A stretch of DNA of 64,000 bases from Flagellimonas algicola (GTDB lineage: Bacteria > Bacteroidota > Bacteroidia > Flavobacteriales > Flavobacteriaceae): NCBI RefSeq assembly GCF_005937185.1, contig NZ_VCNI01000002.1:1054001-1118000 (forward strand), given 5' to 3'. Below, one piece after another: positions 7,663 through 17,394 of the stretch (positions are counted from its first letter, which is position 1; each line of letters opens with the position of its first letter). A program made the translations under genes and the position numbers. The notes beneath the pieces are model-generated. The model worked only from the letters and a program-made list of their open reading frames with translations, searched no databases and was not told the origin of the DNA.

Positions 7663-10389
7663 TCAGGGTTGCTTTTCGGTAAAGGCTATTTTTGGGTCAC
7701 AGATTTCAAGAATGATTTGCTGGAGATAATTTTCGAAGGTGGCCAGGACCTCTGCATTGATCAAAGTGCTTGAGCCAGAAAATGGCAGAAATCCATGTTT
7801 TAAATTTTTGAAAGAATACAGTCCAGCAATAAGAGTTTCGGTGCCATGTTTGCTATGGTACAAGTAGGCATAACATAACAATTGGAAGGCTTTGCTTTTA
7901 TCATAATTGGTAATCAAAGTGTCCCAATCTTTAATTTTTACATGGGATGGTTCTACCCTTCCAGTTTTGTAATCCACAATGCGAATGGTCCCATCTACCT
8001 GATCTACTCTATCCAAAGTCCCTTTTAGTTTGATAGGAAAATCAAGGCCTGGAATTTGCAGGAATGACTCGTATTTTTCTTCCAACGCCAAAATTTTAAC
8101 CTCATGTTTTTGAAGCTGTGCGATTTCCATATCCACGAAATTCTGAAGATACTTTAAAACCACATGGTAGACTAAAAGGTATCTCCCTTTGCTGATATCC
8201 ACTCCTGGAAGGGTAGTAGTAAATTGGGAAGACACCACTTTTGGAATTTGGGTTTTGAGTGACTCTAGGTCAACTTTTTCAAGCGCCGTATTGATTAACG
8301 GGCTGTACAGCACTTCCAGACTGTCATGAATTATGGTACCAAAGGTGTTAGCTGCAATGGATTGTTCCACCTCCTCGGTATCGTAAATTTTAAGAATGTT
8401 CTTCTTGTAGAAATCCATGGGATTTCTGATGTAATTGGTAATTGCAGTAGGGGAAAATCCCTTACTGGCAAATGCCCGGATGTCTTCCGCTAGTAAGTTG
8501 CTCTTTTCAATTTGTAGAGAGGGGGAAGCATCGATTTTCAATTCTGGCGAAGCAATGGAGTGGGAGATATAACGGGAAACATTCTTGTCTGTTAAGAGCT
8601 GGGAAATTAATCGGCTTTTTTCACCACCCTCCAATACATCAGGTTCAGTATTATAGATGAGGTATACGTTTTTGGCCCGTTGGATCAATCGATAAAAGTG
8701 GTAGGTATATATGGCATCTTTTTCCTTGTAGGTGGGCAATCCAAACTCTCTTTTAACGTCAAAAGGAAAAAAGGAGTTGCCAGATTTTCCTGCTGGTAGG
8801 ATTCCTTCGTTGACAGAAGTAATGATGACGGTTTCAAAATCCAAATTCCTGCTTTCCAGCATCCCCATAATCTGTAAACCAGAAAGGGGTTCTCCAATAA
8901 AGTCTGTAGTTTCCAAAGCTGCCAATTGCTTAAAAAAACTTTTTACGGATTTCAAATGCTTGATAAAATTGACAGATTCTATCTGCTGTTTAAGTTGATT
9001 GAACAACTTATGGAATCGATAGAGATACTCCAATTCCATGGCGTTTTTTTGCTGTTGTCCAATGGTCTTTAGCTTTTGGATGAGTTGGAGACAACGACTT
9101 ATCCAATCCAATGGAGTTGGAGAATCAGAGGAAAAAAGCAAATCCATGAGCTCTGATTGGGCCGAATATTTTTCAAGATATTGATGGTTGAGATAAAGCC
9201 TGTTGTGCTGCTTAATATCTTTGGCAATTAGCGAAAGGGCATCCACCTTTTCAGAAGAAGAAAGTGAAAGGCAAAACGGATTGGAAAAAAAGGTAAGGAC
9301 ATCTTCAAAAAACCACCCTTTTTCAGATTTTGCCAGCTGTAGATCCAAAAAGGACAGAAAGAAGGAATAAAGAACCGTTTTGTTCAATGGAAAACCCATG
9401 GTGATGTTCACTTTGGAAATGGACGACGGAAGGGCCTGGAGCATTGGGATAAGCAACGATTCGTCTGCCAGAACCAGGGCCGTATCCTGGATGCCTTCTG
9501 GAGAGGCATCTTGGATTTTAGCCAATAGATGTCCCGCATATTGGGCTTGACTGATACTTTTTGGAACGCCGGTAATCGAGATGTCCTTGGGCGTCAAAAA
9601 GTTGTGATGAACGCCTTCCAGATTATTTCGTTGATAATAGGGCCAAGCTTGCTTGTAATTCCTGATAAAAAGTCCGGCATCATGTATGGAGCTGTCCAGA
9701 AAATAGGCGTCTATGTCCCAATACATATGATTTAAGGGATTATTTAAATAGTGTTGAATGATGAAGGCTTCTGCCGTATTGAGGGCGTTGAACCCTATAA
9801 ATACAATTGGTTTTTCCTGAAAGATGGAATCGCCCGAATCTGTACGTTTTGCGGCCCATCTGTACATAAGACCCTGATATCCTTTTTGTTGATCTATAAG
9901 GGTTTTGGTAAAGGCCTTATAAATTGCGCTTAAATTGTTCCAAAGTGCAAGGTAATTGCGAACCAAATCAGATTTGTCCTTTTGCATGGACCAATGATTA
10001 AGTTCCTTTATGGCCGACAGATAATTGAGAATGTCATTTGGCGGAATAAGGTACCGGTCTATTTCGTTAAAATCCTGAAGCAGTGTCTGTCCCCATTTAA
10101 GAAAAGTGTCAAAATCATCGTGTTGTTTTATTTCGGTCTTTTTGTAGACAGAGTAAAGTTCCAAGATAAGGTCCACATTGGAAGCTTGGGACAGCCCCGA
10201 GATTTGGGTCACGAAATCTTCAATAGAAAGGACAGTTGGGCTAAAAATGCTTTTCCCAATAATTTGTGCCATGTGTTTTTTGAGGAAGGTCCCAGATCGC
10301 TTGCTCGGAAGTATATAGGAACATTCGGTAATGTCCACACCCTTTTGCTGAAGGTCATGGAGTACGTATTCGAGGAAGCTTTGTTGCAT
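7663..10389 (-). CDS. AddB-like PD-(D/E)XK nuclease/helicase-related protein
   Basis: A 908-residue protein of the AddB/RexB type. The N-terminus has a degenerate nucleotide site (SKRSGTFLKKHM) and the middle shows helicase-like blocks (VIITSVNEGILPAGKSGNSF, AIYTYHFYRLIQRA). The C-terminus is a RecB-type nuclease: GTIIHDSLEVLY near residue 690, then LKGTLDRVD and RIVDYKTGRVE carrying the D...D-x-K catalytic residues. No four-cysteine iron-sulfur signature is seen around the nuclease, unlike many AddB proteins. It should pair with the UvrD-like protein at 13137-16262 in double-strand-break end processing, although kbl and ompA lie between them. Its stop abuts the SDR stop. Confidence 0.85.
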   Translation of the reverse strand: MQQSFLEYVLHDLQQKGVDITECSYILPSKRSGTFLKKHMAQIIGKSIFSPTVLSIEDFVTQISGLSQASNVDLILELYSVYKKTEIKQHDDFDTFLKWGQTLLQDFNEIDRYLIPPNDILNYLSAIKELNHWSMQKDKSDLVRNYLALWNNLSAIYKAFTKTLIDQQKGYQGLMYRWAAKRTDSGDSIFQEKPIVFIGFNALNTAEAFIIQHYLNNPLNHMYWDIDAYFLDSSIHDAGLFIRNYKQAWPYYQRNNLEGVHHNFLTPKDISITGVPKSISQAQYAGHLLAKIQDASPEGIQDTALVLADESLLIPMLQALPSSISKVNITMGFPLNKTVLYSFFLSFLDLQLAKSEKGWFFEDVLTFFSNPFCLSLSSSEKVDALSLIAKDIKQHNRLYLNHQYLEKYSAQSELMDLLFSSDSPTPLDWISRCLQLIQKLKTIGQQQKNAMELEYLYRFHKLFNQLKQQIESVNFIKHLKSVKSFFKQLAALETTDFIGEPLSGLQIMGMLESRNLDFETVIITSVNEGILPAGKSGNSFFPFDVKREFGLPTYKEKDAIYTYHFYRLIQRAKNVYLIYNTEPDVLEGGEKSRLISQLLTDKNVSRYISHSIASPELKIDASPSLQIEKSNLLAEDIRAFASKGFSPTAITNYIRNPMDFYKKNILKIYDTEEVEQSIAANTFGTIIHDSLEVLYSPLINTALEKVDLESLKTQIPKVVSSQFTTTLPGVDISKGRYLLVYHVVLKYLQNFVDMEIAQLQKHEVKILALEEKYESFLQIPGLDFPIKLKGTLDRVDQVDGTIRIVDYKTGRVEPSHVKIKDWDTLITNYDKSKAFQLLCYAYLYHSKHGTETLIAGLYSFKNLKHGFLPFSGSSTLINAEVLATFENYLQQIILEICDPKIAFTEKQP

Positions 10390-10400
10390 GGCCCAAAAAT

Positions 10401-10435
10401 AAAAAAGGCTCCCGATATTATCGGGAGCCTTTTTT
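10401..10435 (-). terminator. Rho-independent terminator downstream of ompA
   Basis: A perfect stem, GGCTCCCGATA paired with TATCGGGAGCC, is flanked by six A's on one side and six T's on the other, so it can act in both directions. It lies 26 bases past the ompA stop and just before the AddB-like gene, so it separates the strongly expressed ompA from the nuclease gene. Confidence 0.9.
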
Positions 10436-10460
10436 CAAGGAAACTAAAAAGTTCCTTTTA

Positions 10461-11819
10461 TTATTTGATCAAGTTGATTTCAACTCGTCTGTTTTGCGTT
10501 CTACCAGCTCTTGTGTTGTTGGTAGCGATTGGCTTGTCTTCGCCGTATCCGATAGCAGTCAATCTACCAGCGTCAATTCCTTTGTCGATCAAGAAATCAC
10601 GTACAGAGTTAGCTCTCTTCTCAGATAGAGACTGGTTCAATTTAGCGCTACCTACGCTGTCAGTATGACCTTCAACAGTAAACTTAGCGTTAGGATACTC
10701 GTTCAAAATTTGGATGATGTCAACCATAACTGAAGTAGACTCAGCTTTGATGGAAGACTTACCAGTATCGAACAAGATAGTTCTAGCGTAGTCGTTCAAT
10801 TGCTTTTGAACTTCCTCAGTTACTTCTGGGCATCCGTTGTTTGCAACAGTACCAGCTACGTCAGGACACTGATCGTCTTTGTCAAGAACGCTATCACCAT
10901 CTCTGTCTGGCCAAGGGCATCCATTGTTTTCAGCAGGACCAGCTTCGTTAACACACTGATCATCTCCATCTCTTACACCATCACCATCAGCATCAGGACA
11001 TCCGGCCAATGCAGCAAGACCAGCTTCGTTAGGACAAGCATCGTCTTTATCAGCAACTCCGTCACCGTCAGTATCAGGGCAACCGTTCATTTCTTTGGAA
11101 CCTGCCTCGTTAGGACAGCTATCCTTGCTATCTTCGATTCCGTCGCCATCAGCATCAGGACAACCGTTGAAAGCTTCTAGACCAGCAACTTCTGGACAAG
11201 CATCGTCTTTGTCGTAGATTCCGTCACCGTCAGTGTCAGTTCCACCAAATTTAATGCTGATACCAGCCATATGCTGGAAATGTCTTACCAAGAAATCTTC
11301 AAAAGCATGTTTGTATTGTGTTTGTACAGTAAGACCGATGTTTTCGGAGAACCATACGTTAACACCAATACCACCATTAACAGTACCAGCACCAATTTCA
11401 TCTATCCAAGTATAACCACCACCGATTTCTGCAAAAGGATCGATAGTTGTGTTTTTAAGGAAGTTGTATTTGATGGTACCATCCACAGCGTAGTGAGAAA
11501 GATCGTCGATGGATTGATCACCATTTTTTTCAAGTCTGTTCAAAGAACCTCTTGCTCCAATAGAGAAACCATCTCCTATATATTTAGAAACAGCCACATA
11601 AGAAACGGAAGGCAAAATATTCCAGTGATCAGATACATTGAAATACTCATCGAACAAAGTAGTACTTGAGAAAGGATTGTCCTCGTCGTTGGTTGGGTAA
11701 GTGTCAATGGCGTTTACCCCAAAACTGATCTGCCATGGATTATTCTCGTCTTGCGCTTGTACGTTGTTAAAACCCACAAAGATTAGGGCAACAACTAATA
11801 ATTTGCTAAGATGTTTCAT
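10461..11819 (-). CDS. OmpA-family outer-membrane protein with TSP3 repeats
   Basis: A 452-residue secreted protein. Residues 1-22 are a signal peptide ending VQA. Residues of about 23-190 form a beta-barrel-like domain. About residues 192-330 hold five calcium-binding thrombospondin type 3 repeats (DTDGDG-x-D-x-DD-x-CP). The C-terminus is a peptidoglycan-binding OmpA domain ([33 protein letters not shown]). It should anchor the outer membrane to the wall. The longest frame begins at a TTG two codons upstream (11825), but ATG 11819 starts a normal signal peptide. A consensus promoter lies upstream and a strong terminator downstream, so this is a monocistronic, probably abundant product. Confidence 0.93.
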   Translation of the reverse strand: MKHLSKLLVVALIFVGFNNVQAQDENNPWQISFGVNAIDTYPTNDEDNPFSSTTLFDEYFNVSDHWNILPSVSYVAVSKYIGDGFSIGARGSLNRLEKNGDQSIDDLSHYAVDGTIKYNFLKNTTIDPFAEIGGGYTWIDEIGAGTVNGGIGVNVWFSENIGLTVQTQYKHAFEDFLVRHFQHMAGISIKFGGTDTDGDGIYDKDDACPEVAGLEAFNGCPDADGDGIEDSKDSCPNEAGSKEMNGCPDTDGDGVADKDDACPNEAGLAALAGCPDADGDGVRDGDDQCVNEAGPAENNGCPWPDRDGDSVLDKDDQCPDVAGTVANNGCPEVTEEVQKQLNDYARTILFDTGKSSIKAESTSVMVDIIQILNEYPNAKFTVEGHTDSVGSAKLNQSLSEKRANSVRDFLIDKGIDAGRLTAIGYGEDKPIATNNTRAGRTQNRRVEINLIK

Positions 11820-11853
11820 GCTCAAAATTTTAAGTTTAAGTGTTTATCAGCAG

Positions 11854-11883
11854 CAAATGTAAGTTGTTAAGACTTATTAACAA
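11854..11883 (-). promoter_or_regulatory. Bacteroidota-type promoter of ompA
   Basis: On the minus strand, TTG (11883-11881), 19 bases, then TACATTTG (11861-11854) matches TTG-N17-23-TAnnTTTG exactly. A start about 6-7 bases later gives a leader of about 28 bases before the ATG at 11819. Confidence 0.8.
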
Positions 11884-11923
11884 AATCAAATTTTCTTTTT
11901 TTTTGGTGCATTACATAGAAGTT

Positions 11924-13126
11924 TTAGTGCAGTTCAACGATTTTTAATGCTTTTCCAACTTCGGTGAATGCTGCTATGGCTTTGTCCAAGTGATGCTTCT
12001 CATGCGCGGCGGACAACTGAACCCTTATCCTTGCTTTTCCCTTGGGAACCACGGGGTAAAAGAACCCGATCACATAAATGCCCTTTTCCAAAAGCATATC
12101 GGCCATTTCTTGGGATAATTTGGCATCATAGAGCATTACAGGGACTATGGCAGAATCCCCATCTATGATATCAAATCCGGCCTCTTTCATGCCTTTTTTA
12201 AAATACTCGGTGTTCTTCTGAAGCTTGTCCCGCAAGCTGGTGTCCTTGTCCAGCATCTCAAATACCTTGATGGAGGCTCCTACAATAGCGGGAGCGAGGG
12301 AGTTGGAGAAAAGATAGGGTCGTGACCGCTGTCGCAACATTTCTACAATTTCCTTTTTCCCGGTAGTATAGCCTCCCATGGCACCGCCCAGGGCTTTGCC
12401 TAAGGTGCCTGTAATAATGTCTATCCGATCCATAACCCCTTTTTCTTCCAAGGTGCCCCTGCCTGTTTCACCAATAAATCCGGCGGAGTGACATTCATCA
12501 ATCATGACCAGGGCATCATACTTATCGGCTAAATCACAGATTTTGTCAAGAGGAGCCAATAAGCCATCCATGGAGAATACTCCATCAGTGACTATAATCC
12601 GGAAGCGGGAGCCGTCTTCATGACTCTGTTTGAGTTGGGTCTCCAGATCGGCCATGTCGTTGTTGGCATACCTATAGCGTTTGGCCTTGCACAAACGAAC
12701 TCCATCTATAATGGAGGCATGGTTAAGGGAATCTGAGATAATGGCATCTTCTGCTGTCAGTAAGGGCTCAAATACCCCGCCATTGGCATCAAAGGCCGCA
12801 GCATATAATATGGTATCCTCGGTGCCGTAAAAATCAGCAATTTTTTGCTCCAAATTTTTATGGATGTCCTGAGTGCCACAAATAAAGCGAACCGATGACA
12901 TCCCAAAACCATGGGTGTCCAGGGTATCCTTAGCTGCTTGGATTACCTCGGGATGGGACGAAAGCCCCAAATAATTGTTGGCACAAAAGTTAATGACCTC
13001 CTCACCAGACGAAATTTTTATGACAGCATCTTGTGGGGAAGTGATAATGCGCTCCTTCTTAAAAAGGCCAGCTTCCCTAATGTTGTCCAGTTCTTGGGTC
13101 AAATGATTTTTTATAGTTCCGTACAT
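11924..13126 (-). CDS. kbl: Glycine C-acetyltransferase (2-amino-3-ketobutyrate CoA ligase)
   Basis: A 400-residue PLP enzyme of the alpha-oxoamine synthase family. It cleaves 2-amino-3-ketobutyrate with CoA to glycine and acetyl-CoA in threonine breakdown. The N-terminus carries [17 protein letters not shown], the middle [18 protein letters not shown], and the PLP lysine lies in [18 protein letters not shown]. Length and motifs match Kbl closely; related BioF or SPT enzymes are less likely given [12 protein letters not shown]. No threonine dehydrogenase gene is adjacent in this window. It lies 10 bases downstream of the addA-like gene on the same strand. Confidence 0.93.
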   Translation of the reverse strand: MYGTIKNHLTQELDNIREAGLFKKERIITSPQDAVIKISSGEEVINFCANNYLGLSSHPEVIQAAKDTLDTHGFGMSSVRFICGTQDIHKNLEQKIADFYGTEDTILYAAAFDANGGVFEPLLTAEDAIISDSLNHASIIDGVRLCKAKRYRYANNDMADLETQLKQSHEDGSRFRIIVTDGVFSMDGLLAPLDKICDLADKYDALVMIDECHSAGFIGETGRGTLEEKGVMDRIDIITGTLGKALGGAMGGYTTGKKEIVEMLRQRSRPYLFSNSLAPAIVGASIKVFEMLDKDTSLRDKLQKNTEYFKKGMKEAGFDIIDGDSAIVPVMLYDAKLSQEMADMLLEKGIYVIGFFYPVVPKGKARIRVQLSAAHEKHHLDKAIAAFTEVGKALKIVELH

Positions 13127-13136
13127 AGTGTTTTGT

Positions 13137-16100
13137 TTAAAGAAAAAGGGGTTTTATTTCGTGATCAATATATACAATAATAAGATGTCCGAGCGTAAAA
13201 TCCATGGCTTTTAAAGCATCGGCATATTCCATAATCTGCTCATGGTGCGAAGGGGCGGGGTTACCTGTTTTATAATCAATAATGCTGGCTTTCCCATCTT
13301 TTATGGCAATGCGATCGGGCCTTAATGTTTTGCCTTTGCTCAGTAGAATTTCCTGCTCATTTAGGATTTGGTATGCCAGGGAAAAGTATTCCCTAAGTTG
13401 GGGATGTTCAACCACCCCCATAATTTTTTCTTTGACATATCCAGAATCAACAGCTGTAAGCTGCCCTGATTCTTGAAGATTATCCAAAACGGAAGGAACA
13501 TCCTCCATGGTCTTTATTTTGCTCAAGGCATGATGAACCAAATTGCCAAGTTCTATAGCTTCCCTGCGTTCATCATCCCATAAATGAGCGGATCTTGTGG
13601 ATATGGCAAACCCCGTATCCTTTTCATCCTTTTCTGCAAATGGAATGTTGGTACTTTGCATGGCCGGTTCTTCCTGTTCTTCAGCCCTATGGGTCAATAC
13701 TCCAAAGGTGTACTTTCCTTCCTTGTTTTCTTCCAATCCTTTCTGATTTAGGAAATATTGGAACAAGTTGGAATAGGAGTTGCATTGTTCCAAATTGTTG
13801 GCTGCTTTGTCTGTTTCGGAAAGAATAAAAAGCCCTTTTTCGGCCCGGGTCAAGGCTACGTAAAGTACATTAAGCGCATCCAGCTCGGTTTTTTCCATTT
13901 CTTCCAAGTAGTTCTTGGAAGTTATTTCGTTGTACTGGAGCATTTCCTTTCTGCTATTGATCAGGAATTCATCCAGACCCAGTTCCTGTTCCTTTGGTAA
14001 GGCACCCACCCAAGATTTCTTCTGCTTTCTGGGATCATGGATCAGCGCATTCGCAAATGGAAAAATTACCATCGGAAATTCAAGTCCTTTGGATTTATGA
14101 ATGGTCATGATTTTAACGGCATCAATATGTTCCGGTGCTGCAATGGATAGCTTGTCTTTCTTCTGCTCCCAATACTTAAGAAAAGCAACTACTCCAGGAC
14201 CTTCCCTTTTTTCAACAACCAACACTTCGTCCAACAGAAAAACCAAATAGGCTTGGGATTGATCCGCTGGCTTAAAATGTCGAATAGCCTTTTCCAAAAT
14301 GATGATCACAGGCTGGGTTTGGAGCTCGGGTATGGAAAAACCATAAGCATCCAACAACAATTCCGCTACCTTTTCCAGATGACTGGAAATAAAAAGATGG
14401 GGATCTACTGTTGATTTGGACAGGTAATACAAAAGCGCATAGGTTGACTCCTGATCGGATGGATTTTCCATGACTTTCAATAGAGAAATCAGAAAACCTA
14501 CGGTGGAATTGTTTTTCAGCAAAAGCGATTCCGAGGAAACAACAGGGATTTGATTTTCGGATAAAAAGTTGGCCAACAGCATGCCATGGTCGTTTTTCCG
14601 CACCAAAATGCAGATATCGGAATACACATAGTCCTTGGTTTGTAGATTTTCAATGGTCTTGAGCACCTGATGGCAATGCTCTTCTGCTTTGTTGTCAACC
14701 TCCATGTCCACAAAGGAAAGTTCTATGTAGCCCCCTTGTTTGTCATTGGGCTTCTGATTGCATCCTTCAAAGAAAAGATTGCGGTATTCCGTATTCTTTA
14801 ATATAGGCGCAACTGTGCTGAAAAATTGGTTGTTGAACTGAACGATTTCACTGTAGCTTCTCCAATTGGTATCCAATGCAAATGTTTTGGGAGCAATGGA
14901 AAAGGGTCTGGATTTGCCGCTGATTAGGTTAAGGAACTGCTCCGCTTTGCCCCCTCGCCATCTGTAAATGGCCTGTTTAACATCCCCTACCAAAAAAAGG
15001 GTGCCTTGTTCGTTTTTCTCGTTCACGCTTTCCAAGGCATTCCCGATCAAAGGAACCAGATTTTCCCATTGCACTTTGGAGGTGTCTTGGAACTCGTCCA
15101 AAAAGTAATGCCTGTACTTTTCACCCATCCGCTCATAGATAAAGGGGACAGGTTGGTTCCTGACTTCTTTGGACAAAATCGAGTTTAAGGCAGAAATGGG
15201 AATGACTTCCCTATCCAGTTCAATGTTCTTGATTTCCTTGGCGATTTCGTTCAGTAGCGTTAAAGGGACAATATTACCATAGATGTTCCGGAGAAAGTTT
15301 CGCTGATACAACTCCTTTTTAATGGATAGATATTTGTCCAAGATAAAGGTGGCCAAATGGGAACTGTCCCGTTTGTCCGAAGCTTTTAAAAGACGACCTG
15401 CTTGTAAGGACTCTTCCAATTTATTGGCATAAAGCACTTTGATGTTGAATTCCTTTCCGCTTATTTTCTTGAAATGATTTGGGAGCGTTTGTCTGGGGAA
15501 ATCCTCTGGGGCAAACCCTTGTTTTTCTATGTCCCCAAGCACCTCGGTTGCCTGTTTGCTTACATAGGTTTCCAAGGCTAGAATCTGAGTGGAAATCTTC
15601 TTTTGGATGTCCTTGAAATCCTCAATGGTTTTGGATTTTAGGGAGGCAATGTGGTCTGCATGGTCCTCTTGAAAAAGCAGCTTGCCAATTTCCATCAGAT
15701 CATAAGAAACGTCCCAACTTTTGTCCTCATCAATTTTTTCCAGGGAAAATGCAATGAGGGTCTGGGTTAAGGCCTCATCGCTGCCCGCTCTTTCCAATAA
15801 TCTACCAATGGCCTCGTGCAACAGCAGATCGGTATCCAGTTCCACTTCAAAGTTTTGGGAAAGCTGCAGGTCGCGGGCAAAGGTTTTAATGATTTTATGG
15901 TTGAACTTGTCTATAGTCGAAATCTCAAAAAAGGAATAGTTGTGCAAAATCCGTTGCAGCACGGTTTGGGAACGTTGCTGTAATTGCTGTGGACTCAAGG
16001 AAAGTTCCTCACGAATTTCATTGAAAAGGGAACCTCTTTTTTCCGGGGGCATGTCCAACCCAAAACTATACAGACTTTCCAAAATCCGTGATTTCATTTC

Positions 16101-16262
16101 ACCCACCGCCTTGTTGGTAAAGGTAATGGCCAAAAGCTGCCTGAATTTGGAAGGAGAACCATCCTTTAGCAATAACAACAGGTACTCCTTGGTCAAGGAA
16201 TAGGTCTTGCCGGATCCGGCAGAAGCGCTGTATATTTTAAATTGGGGAGTCTCCAAAACCAT
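13137..16262 (-). CDS. AddA-like UvrD/REP helicase-exonuclease
   Basis: A 1041-residue protein of the RecB/AddA type for processing DNA double-strand ends. Walker A is at the N-terminus ([16 protein letters not shown]), Walker B is [17 protein letters not shown], and later superfamily 1 motifs include [33 protein letters not shown] and [15 protein letters not shown]. The C-terminal 150 residues hold the nuclease ([27 protein letters not shown]). With the PD-(D/E)XK protein at 7663-10389 it would form an AddAB-like complex. It is the first gene before kbl on the minus strand and divergent from sodA across 112 bases. Confidence 0.9.
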   Translation of the reverse strand: MVLETPQFKIYSASAGSGKTYSLTKEYLLLLLKDGSPSKFRQLLAITFTNKAVGEMKSRILESLYSFGLDMPPEKRGSLFNEIREELSLSPQQLQQRSQTVLQRILHNYSFFEISTIDKFNHKIIKTFARDLQLSQNFEVELDTDLLLHEAIGRLLERAGSDEALTQTLIAFSLEKIDEDKSWDVSYDLMEIGKLLFQEDHADHIASLKSKTIEDFKDIQKKISTQILALETYVSKQATEVLGDIEKQGFAPEDFPRQTLPNHFKKISGKEFNIKVLYANKLEESLQAGRLLKASDKRDSSHLATFILDKYLSIKKELYQRNFLRNIYGNIVPLTLLNEIAKEIKNIELDREVIPISALNSILSKEVRNQPVPFIYERMGEKYRHYFLDEFQDTSKVQWENLVPLIGNALESVNEKNEQGTLFLVGDVKQAIYRWRGGKAEQFLNLISGKSRPFSIAPKTFALDTNWRSYSEIVQFNNQFFSTVAPILKNTEYRNLFFEGCNQKPNDKQGGYIELSFVDMEVDNKAEEHCHQVLKTIENLQTKDYVYSDICILVRKNDHGMLLANFLSENQIPVVSSESLLLKNNSTVGFLISLLKVMENPSDQESTYALLYYLSKSTVDPHLFISSHLEKVAELLLDAYGFSIPELQTQPVIIILEKAIRHFKPADQSQAYLVFLLDEVLVVEKREGPGVVAFLKYWEQKKDKLSIAAPEHIDAVKIMTIHKSKGLEFPMVIFPFANALIHDPRKQKKSWVGALPKEQELGLDEFLINSRKEMLQYNEITSKNYLEEMEKTELDALNVLYVALTRAEKGLFILSETDKAANNLEQCNSYSNLFQYFLNQKGLEENKEGKYTFGVLTHRAEEQEEPAMQSTNIPFAEKDEKDTGFAISTRSAHLWDDERREAIELGNLVHHALSKIKTMEDVPSVLDNLQESGQLTAVDSGYVKEKIMGVVEHPQLREYFSLAYQILNEQEILLSKGKTLRPDRIAIKDGKASIIDYKTGNPAPSHHEQIMEYADALKAMDFTLGHLIIVYIDHEIKPLFL

Positions 16263-16374
16263 TTTCCTGCAAATTACGGATTACCCACCTCAACTTAATG
16301 TTACAGAGCATGAAATATATGCTATAAAGCCGTATTTTTACAGGAATCAATAATAACTTAAAAACAATACAATT

Positions 16375-16983
16375 ATGGCTTTTGAATTACCAAAATTACC
16401 CTATGCATACGATGCCTTGGAGCCACATATAGATGCCCGGACCATGGAGATTCACCATACCAAGCACCACAACGGTTATACCACCAAATTAAATGGTGCC
16501 ATTGCCGGAACGGACTTGGAGGGACAGTCCATAGACGACATTCTTTCCAATTTGGATATGTCCAATGGTGCGGTTAGAAACAATGGCGGAGGATTTTACA
16601 ATCACTGCCTTTTCTGGGAAGTAATGTCTCCTGCTGGTGGAGGTTCCCCAAGCGGGGATTTGGCCGCTGCCATTGATGCTGCATTTGGCTCTTTTGATGC
16701 TTTTATGGAACAGTTTAGTGCTGCTGCCGGCACCCGATTTGGTTCTGGATGGGCATGGCTTTGCGTGCACAAAGGCGGAAAGTTGGAAATCTGCTCCACG
16801 CCCAACCAGGATAATCCGTTGATGCCGGATACGGGTTGTGCGGGACACCCTATTTTAGGACTGGATGTGTGGGAGCATGCTTACTATTTGAACTACCAAA
16901 ACCGCAGACCGGATTATGTTTCAGCTTTCTTTAATGTAATCAACTGGGATAAGGTAGCAGAAGGATATGCTTCCAATAAATAA
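16375..16983 (+). CDS. sodA: Superoxide dismutase (Mn/Fe family, Mn-type residues)
   Basis: A 202-residue cytoplasmic enzyme converting superoxide to oxygen and hydrogen peroxide. Metal ligands H27 (EIHHTKHH), H77 ([10 protein letters not shown]), D164 and H168 ([11 protein letters not shown]) are all present. A glycine-rich GGGFYNH in place of AAQxWNH, and Gln in STPNQDNPL, are marks of the manganese or cambialistic branch. There is no signal peptide. A hairpin with a T tail follows at 17073-17095. Confidence 0.93.
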   Translation: MAFELPKLPYAYDALEPHIDARTMEIHHTKHHNGYTTKLNGAIAGTDLEGQSIDDILSNLDMSNGAVRNNGGGFYNHCLFWEVMSPAGGGSPSGDLAAAIDAAFGSFDAFMEQFSAAAGTRFGSGWAWLCVHKGGKLEICSTPNQDNPLMPDTGCAGHPILGLDVWEHAYYLNYQNRRPDYVSAFFNVINWDKVAEGYASNK

Positions 16984-17002
16984 CAACTAGACTCTCGTAC
17001 GT

Positions 17003-17046
17003 CACTTCGAGTGTCCCGAATTTACTCCGGGATTATCGAGAAGTGG
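17003..17046. repeat. REP-like palindromic intergenic repeat
   Basis: CACTTCGA at the left pairs with TCGAGAAGTG at the right with a 2-base bulge, and an inner TCCCG/CGGGA stem lies inside. It is not coding. The sequence style (TTCGAG...TCGAGAA) is shared with the element at 19214-19309 and resembles dispersed palindromic repeats of Bacteroidota genomes; membership of a family is inferred. Confidence 0.5.
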
Positions 17047-17072
17047 AGACCGGATAAAAGTACTTGATTAAT

Positions 17073-17095
17073 AGGGCCGCTACTGTGGCCCTTTT
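17073..17095 (+). terminator. Terminator downstream of sodA
   Basis: AGGGCC (17073-17078) pairs with GGCCCT (17087-17092) across an 8-base loop and is followed by a short T tract. It lies about 90 bases past the sodA stop. Confidence 0.65.
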
Positions 17096-17114
17096 CTATT
17101 TATACCACCTTCTT

Positions 17115-17146
17115 GTCATTCCGAACGCCGAAGGCGGAGGAATCCC
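17115..17146. repeat. Short palindromic repeat (GTCATTCCGAACGCC type)
   Basis: Nested stems ATTCC/GGAAT and GCC/GGC form a compact hairpin, followed by a second small palindrome CCCAAT/ATTGGG at 17144-17157. This GTCATTCCGAACG..GGAGGAATC style of intergenic repeat is common in Bacteroidota. One copy is in the window. Confidence 0.45.
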
Positions 17147-17163
17147 AATAATTGGGTTTTACG

Positions 17164-17394
17164 TTAAGACCTTACAAACACATCCCTGATTTCAGCCTGC
17201 TGAAATCTTCCCTTCTCAAGAAGGGAGCATATACCAAAAAGCGACAGCAACCAATTCCCCTCTTGAGAGGGGCAGGGGCGTGTATTAACCCAAAACCCCC
17301 ATCCGTCAATTGAAAAGGGGCATTCATCAATTGGGAGACTCTTTGCCAAACATATAGCACTTCTTTTATGTCCTAAACCAAAAAAGTTTAATCC
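17164..17394 (+). repeat. Duplicated leader region, copy A
   Basis: This gene-free stretch upstream of the first lipoprotein is repeated upstream of the second (19092-19464). Both hold a GATTTCAG/CTGAAATC hairpin, a CCTTCT/AGAAGG hairpin, the block from CCCAAAACCCCCATCCGTCA to GGGGCATTCATCAATT, and the last about 60 bases before the ATG. Copy A also has the palindrome CCCCTCTTGAGAGGGG at 17257-17272. With the paralogous genes and similar terminators this marks a tandem duplication of an entire cassette. The whole interval 16984-17394 contains no gene. Confidence 0.85.

Noticed and set aside
16321-16345. TATTTTTA box upstream of sodA as a promoter
   Set aside because: One mismatch in the box and no TTG at a fitting distance; too weak to list.
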